The position numbers were made by a program, and so were the translations under genes. 64,000 nt of DNA from Pterois miles (lineage: Eukaryota; Chordata; Actinopteri; Perciformes; Scorpaenidae), in the NCBI GenBank assembly GCA_947000775.1, contig CAMQGK010000557.1, positions 207,501 to 271,500 on the forward strand, written 5' to 3'. The notes under the pieces are model-generated. The model was given only the letters and a program-made list of their open reading frames with translations. It did not search any database and was not told the DNA's origin. Below, piece by piece: positions 23,010-32,085 of this stretch. Numbering within the stretch: position 1 is the stretch's first letter; each line of letters opens with the position of its first letter.

Positions 23010-23485
23010 TGCTTTGTCTCAGCCAGCTTTAGTTTACTACTGAGATACATGACAAACTAACCTAAACAGACTACAGAGCTTACTGCCAGCTTTAGTTTAC
23101 TACTGAGATACATGACAAACTAACCTAAACAGACTACAGAGTCTACTGCCAGCTTTAGTTTACTACTGAGATACATGACAAACTAACCTAAACAGACTAC
23201 AGAGTCTACTGCCAGCTTTAGTTTACTACTGAGATACATGACAAACTAACCTAAACAGTCAGACTACAGAGCCTACTGCCAGCTTTAGTTTACTACTGAG
23301 ATACATGACAAACTAACCTAACAGTCAGACTACAGAGTCTACTGCCAGCTTTAGTTTACCACTGAGATACATGACAAACTAACCTAACAGTCAGACTACA
23401 GAGCCTACTGCTAGCTTTAGTTTACTACTAAGATACATGACAAACTAACCTAACAGTCAGACTACAGAGTCTACTGCCATCTTTA
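23010..23485 (+). repeat. About 62-bp tandem repeat, seven copies
   Basis: Unit: GCCAGCTTTAGTTTACTACT + GAGATACATGACAAACTAAC + CTAAACAGACTACAGAGTCTACT. Copies differ by a few bases and by CTAAACAG versus CTAACAGTCAG. Confidence 0.92.
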
Positions 23486-24056
23486 GTCTCAGCTTGTGTA
23501 GTCGAGGGTTACGTTGCTCCTAAACTTTAGGAGGATAATATATTAACAACATGGAGGCTCTGTAGTTCAGACCCTCGTCAATAACAGATCATCATCTCTT
23601 CACTGCTACTGTTCCTCCCTTCACAATAAACTCCTGAACAACCACTGATCACTGCTGTCTAGAAGGAACTACAGTCATTTACTTACACGTTTACCATTTG
23701 CTGTTAGCCGGTGAGCTAATGTGCAGTGGCGAGTTAATAACTGTGGTAGTGTAAACACGGTGGCGAGGGTGGCGATGATGTTGGAACACTGGGCTAACAG
23801 CTGTTCTTTGTTAGCCCTGAAGCCTCGAAGCATCCATAGTTCCAACATTCGCCCCATGGATAGTAGCATTCCAACAATTCCGTATTCTCCGCCCTTGTCC
23901 ATGTAGGGATGGTTCCAGTAGCCCATTTTTCATCAGATTGCATCTCGCATCTAACGCGGATCCAGTGGCTCAGCTATGATCCAGAAAGCTAACGTTATGC
24001 TAGCATAAAGCTAACATTATGTTAGAATAAACATGGCCATCCTCTTTACCCTCCAG

Positions 24057-24203
24057 GTCTTCATCTTCTCCCGTTCTGAGGTGGCTCCGGGTGTTTACGA
24101 GTGTTGGGGCCACTTTGCTGAGTCCTGGGGCCTCAAGGCCTACGTGACCTGGATGACCCTAGCTGTCTTCATCCTCCCAGTCCTCATCATCACTGTCTGC
24201 CAG
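24057..24203 (+). CDS. avpr2: avpr2 coding exon 3 (ECL2, TM5)
   Basis: Forty-nine codons, phase 0 at both ends, after a 2.3 kb intron. Begins VFIFSRSEVAPGVYECWGHF, with the ECL2 cysteine that pairs with TM3, then TYVTW-like AYVTWMTLAVFILPVLIITVC ending CQ|GTAGAG. The acceptor is CCTCCAG. Mammalian V2 receptors have ACQVLIFREIH at the same point without an intron, as I recall. Confidence 0.92.
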
Positions 24204-24460
24204 GTAGAGACCAGGAACACGGCCAAACCACGACCAGACCAGGAGAGAGTTTATTCTACAGTAGGGTCACTAAATCATGATTCTGATAATGAGGATTATA
24301 AATATACCTCAACCTCACTGTCTGGTAGGTAGAGAGCAGGAGCAGGACCAGAGCAGGACCAGGACCAGACCAGACCAGGCCAGGAGAGAGTTTATTCTAC
24401 AGCAGAGACACCAAATCACAATTCTGATAATGGGAATTATAAATATACCTCATCATCAGT
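24192..24460 (+). repeat. Tandem duplication spanning the exon 3 end and intron 3
   Basis: The segment from ACTGTCTGCCAGGTAGAGAC (24192) to CTCAACCTC (about 24316) is repeated from ACTGTCTGGTAGGTAGAGAG (24317) to about 24460, with shared GGAGAGAGTTTATTCTACAG and TTATAAATATACCTC phrases. The second copy has expanded CAGGACCAGA repeats. A decoy exon end and donor therefore sit inside the intron. Confidence 0.85.
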
Positions 24461-24481
24461 GGAAGTCTCATCTTTTCTCAG

Positions 24482-24903
24482 GTACGAATCTTCAAGGAAA
24501 TCCACAACAATCTGTATCTGAAGTCAGAGCACCGTCTGTCCCCCATCTCCCTACCGCCATCCAGACAAGACAGCCAGAGAGGAGGACGAAGAGGAGGAGT
24601 AGGAGGAGGAACAGGAGGAGGAGGAACAAGAGGAAGAGGAGAAATAGGAGGAGGAATAGGAGGAGGAGAAGGAACAAGAGGAGAAATAGGAGGAGGAACG
24701 GGAGGGGGAGCAGGAGGAGGGGGGAGGCAGCAGAAGGAGGTCCAGTCTGTCCCTCTATGTATCACCACTGACATTCACCAACCCTGGGAGTGACTCCGGC
24801 TCTGACCCTGGATCCATCAATCAGCACCTGTCCATGGGTCCGCTCACACCCAGCAGCATCATGCCACACTGTAACATTCACACCTACACTGCTGTTCACC
24901 CAG
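24482..24903 (+). CDS. avpr2: avpr2 coding exon 4 (third intracellular loop), probable frame break
   Basis: Acceptor TTTTCTCAG. Begins VRIFKEIHNNLYLKSEH, matching V2 receptors after TM5. A GGA/GAG-rich tract follows (24577-24727). The entry frame reaches TGA at about 24788, while the frame that must join exon 5 reads SLSLYVSPLTFTNPGSDSGS, MGPLTPSSIMPHC and HTYTAVHP up to the CAG|GTGAG donor. Summed coding length of the six exons is 1453 nt, one more than a multiple of three, so one extra base (perhaps in the G run near 24720) explains it. This is either a sequence error, a recent inactivation or an unmodelled splice. Confidence 0.72.
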
Positions 24904-25029
24904 GTGAGATTCAATTCAGTTTAATTTATTTGTATAACCCAATATCACAATTTTGCCTCAAGGGGATTTACAATCTGTACAATCTGCACACAGCTGATCT
25001 GCAGCCTGAGGTGCTGCCCGATCCTGCAG
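24904..25029 (+). other. avpr2 intron 4 made largely of a dispersed repeat (126 bp)
   Basis: GTGAGA...CCTGCAG. Positions 24907-24995 match a common fish repeat (TTAATTTATTTGTATAACCC, AATATCACAATTTTGCCTCA, AGGGGATTTACAATCTGTAC) also present at 27960-28240. The interval is 126 bp, divisible by three and free of stops in the joining frame, so it could be either spliced out or retained as 42 residues. Confidence 0.55.
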
Positions 25030-25212
25030 TGCTATCTGCTTCTTACAGCCCCCCGCCCAAAGCACCCCCTGTTCATGGTGGCGAGGTGTTAGCAGCCATG
25101 TCCAAGACGGTGAGGATGACGCTGGTCATAGTGCTGGTCTACTCTGTCTGCTGGGCCCCGTTCTTCAGCGTCCAGCTGTGGGCTGCCTGGGACCCCGAGC
25201 CTCCTCACAATG
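25030..25212 (+). CDS. avpr2: avpr2 coding exon 5 (ICL3 end, TM6, ECL3)
   Basis: The start at 25030 is chosen because phase 1 from exon 4 gives an unbroken frame: SASYSPPPKAPPVHGGEVLA, then AMSKTVRMTLVIVLVYSVCW, APFFSVQLWAAWDPEPPHN. CWAPFF is the TM6 CWxPF signature, and QLWAAWDP is typical of V2 receptors. Donor G|GTACAC at 25213. An alternative acceptor at TTCTTACAG (25048) would put the frame out. Confidence 0.88.
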
Positions 25213-25293
25213 GTACACACACACATACACACGGTACTTTTATTCTCTCCATCCATCACAGTCATGGCTGTCTAGCTTATCCAGTTTAGTTAT

Positions 25294-27236
25294 TAATGTT
25301 TTCACTCACTCATCATCAACCACTTATCTGGGGTCAGGTCACAGGAGCAACAGCTCCATCAGGCATTCCCTAGGTGTTCCCAAGCCAGTGTGGAGATATA
25401 ATCTCTTCACCTAGTCCTGGGTCTTTCCTGGGGCCTCCTCCCAACTGGTTGTGCCTGGAACAACTCCCTAAGGGAGGTGCCCAGGGGGGGCATCCTTACC
25501 AGATGCCCAAACCACCTTCAACACAAAGGAGCAGCGGCTCTACTCCGAGTCCCTCACAGATAACTGAGCTTCTCACCCTATCTCTAAGGGAGACGCCAGC
25601 CACCTTCCTGAGAAAAAACCTTTTGGCCTCTTGGACCCGCGATCTGCTTCTTTGGGTCATGACCCAGCCCTCATGACCATAGGTGAGAGTAGGAACAAAG
25701 ACTGACTGTTAGATCCAGAGCTTTGCCTTCTGGCTCAGCTCTCTTTTTGGTAAAGCAAATGCAATACCGCTCCTGCTGCTCCAATTCTGTTGCCAATATC
25801 ATGTTCCATCGTACCCTCACATAGGAACCAGACCCAGAAGTACTTGAACCCCTTCACTGGGGTTAAAAACTCATTCCCTACTCGGACTATGCGTTGATAT
25901 CCATCTGAGAATGTCACAAACAGGATTGGTGATAGTGCAGCCCTGGCAGAGGTCAACCCCCTCCAGAAACGAGTCTGACTTACTGCCGAGAACCCAGACA
26001 CAGCTCTCACTTTGGGAGTACAGAGATTGGATGGCCCTGAGAAATTACCCCCTCACCCCATACTCCCGCAGCACCTTCCACAGTATCTCCTGGGAGACCT
26101 GGTCATACACCTTCTCCAAATCCACAAAACACATGTTGACTGGATGGGCATACTCCCAGGACCACTCCAGCATCCTTGTAAGAGGGAAGAGCTGGTCTTT
26201 TGTTCCACGGCCAGGACAGAATCTGTCTTGTTCCTCTTCAGTCTGAGTTTCAACTATCGTCTGAACACTCCTTTCCAGCACCTTGGAGTAGACTTTACCA
26301 GGGAGGCTGAGTGGTGTGATACTTCTGTAATTGACACACACTCTCTGGTCCCCATTTTTGGACAACCACCACCTCGGTCGGCAATTCCTTAGGCACTGTC
26401 CCCGACTTCCATGCAATGTTGAAGAGATGTGTCATCCAAGACAGCCCCTTCACACCCAAAACTTTCAGCATTTCTGGTCGGATCTCGTCAATCCCTGGGT
26501 CTTTGCCACTGTGGAGTTGTTTAACTACCTCAGTGACGTCCACCAGGGAAACAGATGATGATCCCCCATCAGCTTCCAGCTCTGCCTCTACAATAGAGGG
26601 CATATTATTTGGGTTCAGGGGTTCCTCAAAGTGCTCCTTCCACTGCCCGATTACCTCCTCAGTTGAGGTAAACAGTGTCCCATCCTTACTGTACACAGCT
26701 TGGATGGTTCCCCGTTTCCTCATGCTGAGGTGCCGGATGGTTTTCCAGAAGCACTATCTATGTCTGCTCCGAGCTCTTCCCACACCCGCTGTTTTGCTTC
26801 CTTCATGGCAGAGACTGCCACCCTTCCGGCCTGTTGGTAGCTTGCAACCACCTCTCTTTCGAGATAACACACATAACATGTCCCAGAAGGACTCCCTCTT
26901 ATGTAGGATGACTTGCCTAACCATCGGTATCCACCACAGTGTTTGAGGGTTACCGCCCCTTGAGGCACCAAAGACCTTATTGTTGCCTAAGCACGTGTTG
27001 AAGTCTCCCAGCAGAACTGTGGAGTCCCCTACTGGAGCCCCATACAGGACTCCAATTAGGGTTTCCAAGAAGGCCAAATACTTCGAACTGCTGTTTGGTG
27101 CATATGCATAGACAACAGTCAGTTTTCCCCCCATAACCCAAAGATGTAGGGAGGTGACCCTCTCATCCACCGGGGTAAACTCCAACGTAGCAGCACTCAA
27201 CCGGGGATATCCCCACACCCACTCACACCTTGGCAA
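25294..27236 (-). mobile_element. RTE-like LINE remnant in avpr2 intron 5
   Basis: On the minus strand, in order: endonuclease remnant with VLLGDFNTCLGN (about 27030), linker EEVIGQWKEHFEEPLNP (about 26650), KDPGIDEIRPEMLK, RT blocks SITPLSLPGKVYSKVLERSV and DRFCPGRGTKDQL (26330-26200), CFVDLEKVYDQV (26120), then SPILFVTF followed by an internal loss that removes the expected FADD block, EFLTPVKGFKYF (25850), and a 3' end with WFGHLVRMPPG (25500) and GTTSWEEAPGKTQD (25440). Several frames are used. The clade assignment is from motif memory. A second, 197-bp 3' piece of the same family lies at 37284-37480. Confidence 0.8.
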
Positions 27237-27337
27237 CTCCAGAGAAGAATATAGTCCAACTCCTATCCTGGAGAACGGTTCCAGAACCGAGCCTATGCGT
27301 AGAGGTATGCCCCACCAGATGTAGCTGGTAGCGCTCC

Positions 27338-27392
27338 AGTGAATTTCTCCACTGTGGGACTAATAAAGGAATATCTTATCTTATCTTACCTC
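27338..27392 (+). repeat. Orphan LINE/SINE 3' tail
   Basis: GTGAATTTCTCCACTGTGGG + ACTAATAAAGGAATATC + (TTATC)n, the same tail as the L2-like LINE and the SINEs. Confidence 0.75.
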
Positions 27393-27509
27393 CCACACAA
27401 GCTCCGGCTCCTTCCCCCATAGAGAGGTGACAGTCATCCAGGGAATAATTAAACTAGAATATAAACTAGATAAACTAGAACTTTGTGTGTTACTGTGTTG
27501 TATGTGTAG

Positions 27510-27694
27510 GTGCAGTGTTCACCCTGCTGATGCTGCTGGCCAGTCTCAACTCGTGCTCTAACCCTTGGATCTACTCTGCCTTCTCCAGCAGTGTCTCTCC
27601 GGAGCTCCGCCTCCTGCTGCTCTGTGGCCAACACCCACGGCGCCGCGGCTCGTTACCAAACGACTCCACCGCCACACATACCTCCAACTACTGA
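27510..27694 (+). CDS. avpr2: avpr2 coding exon 6 (TM7, C-terminal tail)
   Basis: Acceptor TATGTGTAG; phase 1 joins exon 5. Encodes GAVFTLLMLLASLNSCSNPW and IYSAFSSSVSPELRLLLLCG, with the NPWIY form of NPxxY and a membrane-proximal Cys likely to be palmitoylated. It ends ATHTSNY and TGA at 27692-27694. The TM6-TM7 intron before it is the one conserved across vasopressin/oxytocin receptors. The tail is rather short compared with mammalian V2 receptors. Confidence 0.92.
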
Positions 27695-27959
27695 ATAACA
27701 CAGTGTATTATCTAGTCCTCTCTGTAGTGATGCCACAGACCTAGAGTCCTTACTTTCCCATAGTCATTGAAAGAATTTTGGGAAAAACACGTCCTCATGG
27801 GGACTTCCTGGAGGATGGATTGTAGCTGTGTATCGGCAAGAATCTGTCTCACGATATGTATCATAATACAGGGGTTACAATTCAATATATTGCAATACTG
27901 TAAGCAAGATGATATTTGTGATCTTTTAAAATGTAATTTTAGGAAAACTATACTTAGTA

Positions 27960-28240
27960 AGTCAAGTCAGTTTAAGCCCAGAATCACAATTTTGCTTCAG
28001 GTGGTCTGTACAGGTTAAAACTCCCTCTGTTGTTTACGGTGCGACCCTCTCATCCGATAAGGAAAACGTCTCCCAAACCTGAAAAAACCCTTTTAACAGG
28101 GAATAAAGAAAAACTGTTAGAAACCTCAAGAATAGCAACGGAGGAGGGATCCTCCTTCAGGATGGACAGACGTGTGGTAGAGGTTGTGTGTTCAGAGTAA
28201 CAACATCATGAAAATACAATATAGACAAACCATATGACAA
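27960..28240 (+). repeat. Dispersed fish repeat
   Basis: CAGAATCACAATTTTGCTTC, CTCATCCGATAAGGAAAACG, CCCTTTTAACAGGGAATAAA and GGAGGAGGGATCCTCCTTCA belong to a family I know from many fish genomes; part of it also forms avpr2 intron 4. Its class is not certain. Confidence 0.55.
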
Positions 28241-28275
28241 AAATTAATGCATATAATGTCACACACAGATAAAAC

Positions 28276-28677
28276 TTTTAACAGAGAGAGAGGGAGAGAA
28301 GAGAGAGGGAGAGAAAGAGAGGGAGCGGGAGAGAGAGGGAGAGGGAGAGAAAGAGAGAGAGAGGGAGAGAAAGAGAGGGAGAGAGAGGGAAAGAGGGAGA
28401 GAAAGAGAGAGAGAGGGAGAGAGAAAGAGAGAGAGGGAGTGAGAGAAAGAGAGAGAGGGAGAGAGAGAAAGAGGGAGAGAGGGAGAGAAAGAGAGAGAGA
28501 GAGGGAGAGAGAGAGAGAGGGACAGAGAAAGAGGGAGAGAGGGAGAGAAAGAGAGAGAGAGAGAGGGAGTGAGAGAAAGAGAGAGGGAGAGAGGGAGTGA
28601 GAGAAAGAGAGAGAGGGAGAGAGAGAAAGAGGGAGAGAGGGAGAGAGAAGAGAGAGAGAGAGAGAAAGAGGGAGAGA
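28276..28677 (+). repeat. (GA)n-rich microsatellite, left flank of the transposon nest
   Basis: About 400 bp of GAGAGA with GGGAGA and GAAAGA variants. A second tract of the same composition and orientation is at 46314-46612, on the other side of the Tx1-clade LINE. Confidence 0.95.
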
Positions 28678-28693
28678 TTGATTTTTGATTTTT

Positions 28694-29209
28694 TGTCACG
28701 CCAGTCAACCCTTAAGTTTGTATTCATGTGTGTTTTTGTGCATTTGTGTATGTATCTCCTGTTTTATTTTGTAGTCTGACTCTCCCTTTTGTTTCAGAGC
28801 ACGTCACTTCCTGCCCTCCTGTTCTTCCGCGTTTTGAATGAATGAGATTCCTGACTCCCTCTCCTGCGTCTGATCATCGTTCCCCAGCCCTGATTGTGTT
28901 CACCTGTCCATAATTAGTCACTCCCCTCTTTAGTATTTAAGCTGTGCTTCCCCATCCTTCTGTGCCAGTTCATCTTTGTACTTTGAGTGAAAGCGTCCTT
29001 GCGTCCTGTAGTGTAAGTCTCCTAGTGCTTTTGATTACTCCGCCTGTTTCTTCGATTACGTCTCAGCCTTACGATTTGGATTTGTCTGCCTGTATCTTGA
29101 CTGACCTCCCGTGTACCGAACCTTGCCTTCAGTAAAGACTTTTGATTAAATCTGCCTGTCTCCCTGGTTGTGCTTTTGGGTCCACACACTTGTCTCACTT
29201 CGTGCTTCA
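28694..29209 (+). repeat. Gypsy 5' LTR
   Basis: 516 bp, TG...CA ends, about five substitutions from the 3' LTR by eye. TATTTAAGCTGTGC (28934) is TATA-like and CAGTAAAGACTTTTGATTAA lies near the R/U5 side. Confidence 0.92.
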
Positions 29210-29228
29210 GAGTACGAACTGGCCAAAT

Positions 29229-30275
29229 ATGGACCCAGCCAACCCGGAGCAGGTCCGGTCCTCGCTCCATGCTCATGGAGCGAGGATTCGCCACCACGAG
29301 GAGCAACTGTCCGCCGTCAGCTCTAGCGTCAAACTTCTTTCGGACAATCAGGAGAAGTTTAGTAGTACTGTCGGCGAACAGATAAATCAACTCGGAGCCC
29401 AGATGCGAGCTCTGATGAGCCGCATTGACACTTTATCGGGAGAAAAGTTTCCGCCGCCTCCTCCTGCTCCAGCGCCTCCGCTCCCACCTGCTTTTTCCAC
29501 CTCTCCTCATCTCGCTAAACCTGAGCGTTTTTCCGGCGATTCCGCTAACTGCCGTCCATTTTTGATTCAATGCAGTTTACATTTCGAACTACAGGCAGCT
29601 CAGTTCCCCACTGAGAGATCTAAGATCGCATTTATGATTACGCACTTATCAGGCAGAGCCGAGGCGTGGGCTACAGCGGAGTGGTCGCGCAATTCGCCGG
29701 TGTGTGCTTCTTTGAAACTCTTCACAGACACTCTACAGAAGATCTTCGATCACACCACACCGGGACGGGAGGCGGCAAGAGCGCTGGTCAGCCTGCGACA
29801 AGGGAGACGGAGAGTTGCAGATTACGCCATCGAGTTTCGCACACTGGCTGCCGATAGCGGGTGGAATGACGCATCTCTCCTCAACACCTTCATTCACGGT
29901 CTCTCAGACGCAGTAAAGGACCAGTTGGCTCCCCTGGACCTTCCACCTGATCCCGACTCGGTCATCGCACTTGCGATCCGAATCGATAACCGCCTGTGGG
30001 AGAGGGAGAAGGAGAGACGCAAGGATGCGGCGCAACTCCCAGAACCGACGGGGCCACCTGCTCGACTCCGACTGGCCTGGCGTTCTCCTCCTCCTGCTGA
30101 GGTGAGTGGTATCTCATCTCCCCCTAGTGCCCCAGAGGAGCCGATGCAGGTGGCCCGAGCCAAGCTGACCCCGGAGGAGCGACACCGACGTCTCCGCGAG
30201 GGGAGATGCATCTATTGTGGTCAGCTGGGTCACTTTCTGTCTACATGTCCGGTAAAAGATCGGGCTCGCCAGTGA
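29229..30275 (+). CDS. gag: Gypsy gag polyprotein
   Basis: An intact frame of 348 residues from ATG 29229, shortly after the 5' LTR; an earlier in-frame ATG (29142) lies inside the LTR. An N-terminal coiled region (RSSLHAHGARIRHHEEQLSA), a Pro-rich linker (about residues 76-95), a capsid-like retrotransposon gag domain (LAKPERFSGDSANCRPFLIQ to about GLSDAVKDQL) and one CCHC zinc knuckle, CIYCGQLGHFLSTC, near the end. It is predicted to form the particle shell and bind element RNA. It overlaps the protease frame from 30206. Confidence 0.92.
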   Translation: MDPANPEQVRSSLHAHGARIRHHEEQLSAVSSSVKLLSDNQEKFSSTVGEQINQLGAQMRALMSRIDTLSGEKFPPPPPAPAPPLPPAFSTSPHLAKPERFSGDSANCRPFLIQCSLHFELQAAQFPTERSKIAFMITHLSGRAEAWATAEWSRNSPVCASLKLFTDTLQKIFDHTTPGREAARALVSLRQGRRRVADYAIEFRTLAADSGWNDASLLNTFIHGLSDAVKDQLAPLDLPPDPDSVIALAIRIDNRLWEREKERRKDAAQLPEPTGPPARLRLAWRSPPPAEVSGISSPPSAPEEPMQVARAKLTPEERHRRLREGRCIYCGQLGHFLSTCPVKDRARQ

Positions 30276-30808
30276 GAGAGAGGGCACTAGTGAGCCAAAC
30301 ATCTTCTTCCAAGTACTCCTCTCGCCCTTTGACTCAGGTCCAGCTGGTTTCCCAGACTCTCTCTCTGCACTATCCGGTCCTGGTGGATTCCGGGGCCGAT
30401 GAAAACTTTATGGACTGGAGACTGGTGAACACGCTGGGCCTACGGAAGACTCCCCTGCCTGAGGTGCTGGAGGCCAACGCATTGGACGGGCATCCACTGG
30501 GTCGAGTTACTCACCGCACTCCACCTGTGAAACTGATCATGGCCGGTAACCACACTGAAACATTGAGCTTCCATGTGTTTAATTCCCCTCTTCACTCTTT
30601 GATTCTAGGTTTGCCTTGGCTCATTAAGAACCAACCATATATTGACTGGGCTTCTGGTAACATTTTGGGGTGGGGAGGGGAATGTACACTAACCTCTCCA
30701 TCATCTGTCTCACCTCTGGAGCTTCCTGACTCTCAGCCTGCGCCCCCCTGCGGTGATGGTGGGCACCATGGCATCACTCCAGCATCTCTCTCCTGTGCCT
30801 TCCAGTGA
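30206..30808 (+). pseudogene. pol: Gypsy pol, protease segment
   Basis: The frame overlaps the gag end and encodes a retropepsin with YPVLVDSGADENFMDWRL (DSGA catalytic triplet) and ILGLPWL near its end. It runs to a stop at 30808 without reaching RT; RT is in another frame from about 30750, so the polyprotein is broken here. Confidence 0.85.
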
Positions 30809-31433
30809 ACACACAGACCTGTCCGGCGTGCCGGCCTGTTATCATGACCTCAGTGAAGTTTTCAATAAGGCAAGAGCCACCTCACTACCTCGCCACCGCC
30901 CCTACGACTGCGCCATCAACCTTCTTCCTGGCAGTTCCCCTCCAAAAGGACGTCTCTACTCTCTCTCCGCCCCTAAGCGGAGAGCCATGGATGATTACAT
31001 CGAGTCCTCCCTGGCAGCGGGGATCATCCGTCCATCCTCGTCTCCTGCTGGAGCGGGCTTCTTCTTTGTGGAGAAAAAGGACAAATCCCTCCAACCATGC
31101 ATTGACTACAGAGGGCTAAATGAAATAACTGTAAAGAACAGGTACCCCCTCCCTCTCATTTCTTCCGCTTTTGAGGTGTTAAAAGGTGCCAGGGTTTTCT
31201 CAAAACTAGACCTTAGAAACGCGTACCACCTGGTGCGCGTGAGGGAGGGGGATGAGTGGAAAACAGCCGTCAACACTTCTAGTGGGCACTACGAATATTT
31301 GGTCATGCCATTCGGCCTTACAAATGCACCTGCCGTTTTTCAAGCCCTTGTAAACGATGTTCTGCAAGATATGTTAAATCAATTTGTCTTTGTCTACCTC
31401 GATGATATTTTGATTTTTTCTCCAGACCAGTAG
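30753..31433 (+). pseudogene. pol: Gypsy pol, reverse transcriptase segment
   Basis: RT blocks in order: RPYDCAINLLPGSSPPKGRL, GIIRPSSSPAGAGFFFVEKK, CIDYRGLNEITVKNRYPLPL, FSKLDLRNAYHLVRVREGDE, YLVMPFGLTNAPAVFQ and catalytic FVYLDDILIFS. A TAG at 31431-31433 cuts the frame; the same frame continues THERHVRRVLQRL and KAEKCEFHV after it, up to about 31530, so the stop is premature. Confidence 0.88.
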
Positions 31434-31529
31434 ACCCATGAGCGTCACGTCCGCCGCGTTTTGCAGCGTCTCCTGATGCACCAGCTGTATGTTAAAGCGG
31501 AAAAATGCGAGTTTCACGTCCCCAGTCTC

Positions 31530-32085
31530 TTTTCTTGGTTTCAGGTTTGTGTGGACGCCCCAGGCAGACAAGGCGTTCAATAAGTTGAAGGAGAGTTTCT
31601 CTTCCCCCCCGATCCTGACACTACCCGATCAGCACCGTCAGTTCGTGGTGGAGGTCGACGCCTCCAATATGGGTATCGGTGCCATTCTGTCCCAGCGTTC
31701 CGCTGAAGATAACAAACTGCACCCCTGCGCTTTTCTGTCCAGGAAGTTATCTTCAGCGGAACAAAACTACGACATAGGCAACCGTGAACTACTAGCGGTT
31801 AAGGCCGCGTTGGAGGAGTGGCGCCACTGGCTTGAGGGGAGTGATCAACCGTTTGTGGTTTGGACCGACCATAAGAATTTAGAATACATCAGGTCGGCCA
31901 AGCGGTTGAACTCCCGTCAGGCCAGGTGGTCCCTCTTCTTCAACCGCTTTAATTTCACGTTGTCATACCGCCCAGGCTCCAAGAACCTCAAACCAGACTC
32001 CCTGTCCTGGTTGCATGATCCAGACCCAGTCCCGGACGAACCGTCTTATATTGTTCCCCCCTCGGGCCATCACATGGAGCGTTGA
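31530..32085 (+). pseudogene. pol: Gypsy pol, RNase H segment after an internal deletion
   Basis: At about 31540 the sequence jumps from SFLGF (end of RT palm/thumb) straight to RFVWTPQADKAFNKLKESF, losing roughly 50 residues of the usual connection. RNase H follows: FVVEVDASNMGIGAILSQ, FLSRKLSSAEQNYDIGNREL, WTDHKNLEYIRSAKRLNSRQ. Asp, Glu and Asp catalytic positions appear to be kept. Confidence 0.82.

Noticed and set aside
24277..24771. Arg/Asn-rich 164-codon frame over avpr2 intron 3 and exon 4
   Set aside because: The third frame of the GGA tract; it matches neither the entry nor the exit frame of the receptor exon.
28247..28779. Long Arg/Glu and Ser/Leu frames over the GA tract
   Set aside because: Microsatellite translations; one runs into the Gypsy LTR by chance.
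29022..29390. Minus-strand 122-codon frame across the Gypsy LTR and gag start
   Set aside because: No family match; antisense of the LTR and gag.
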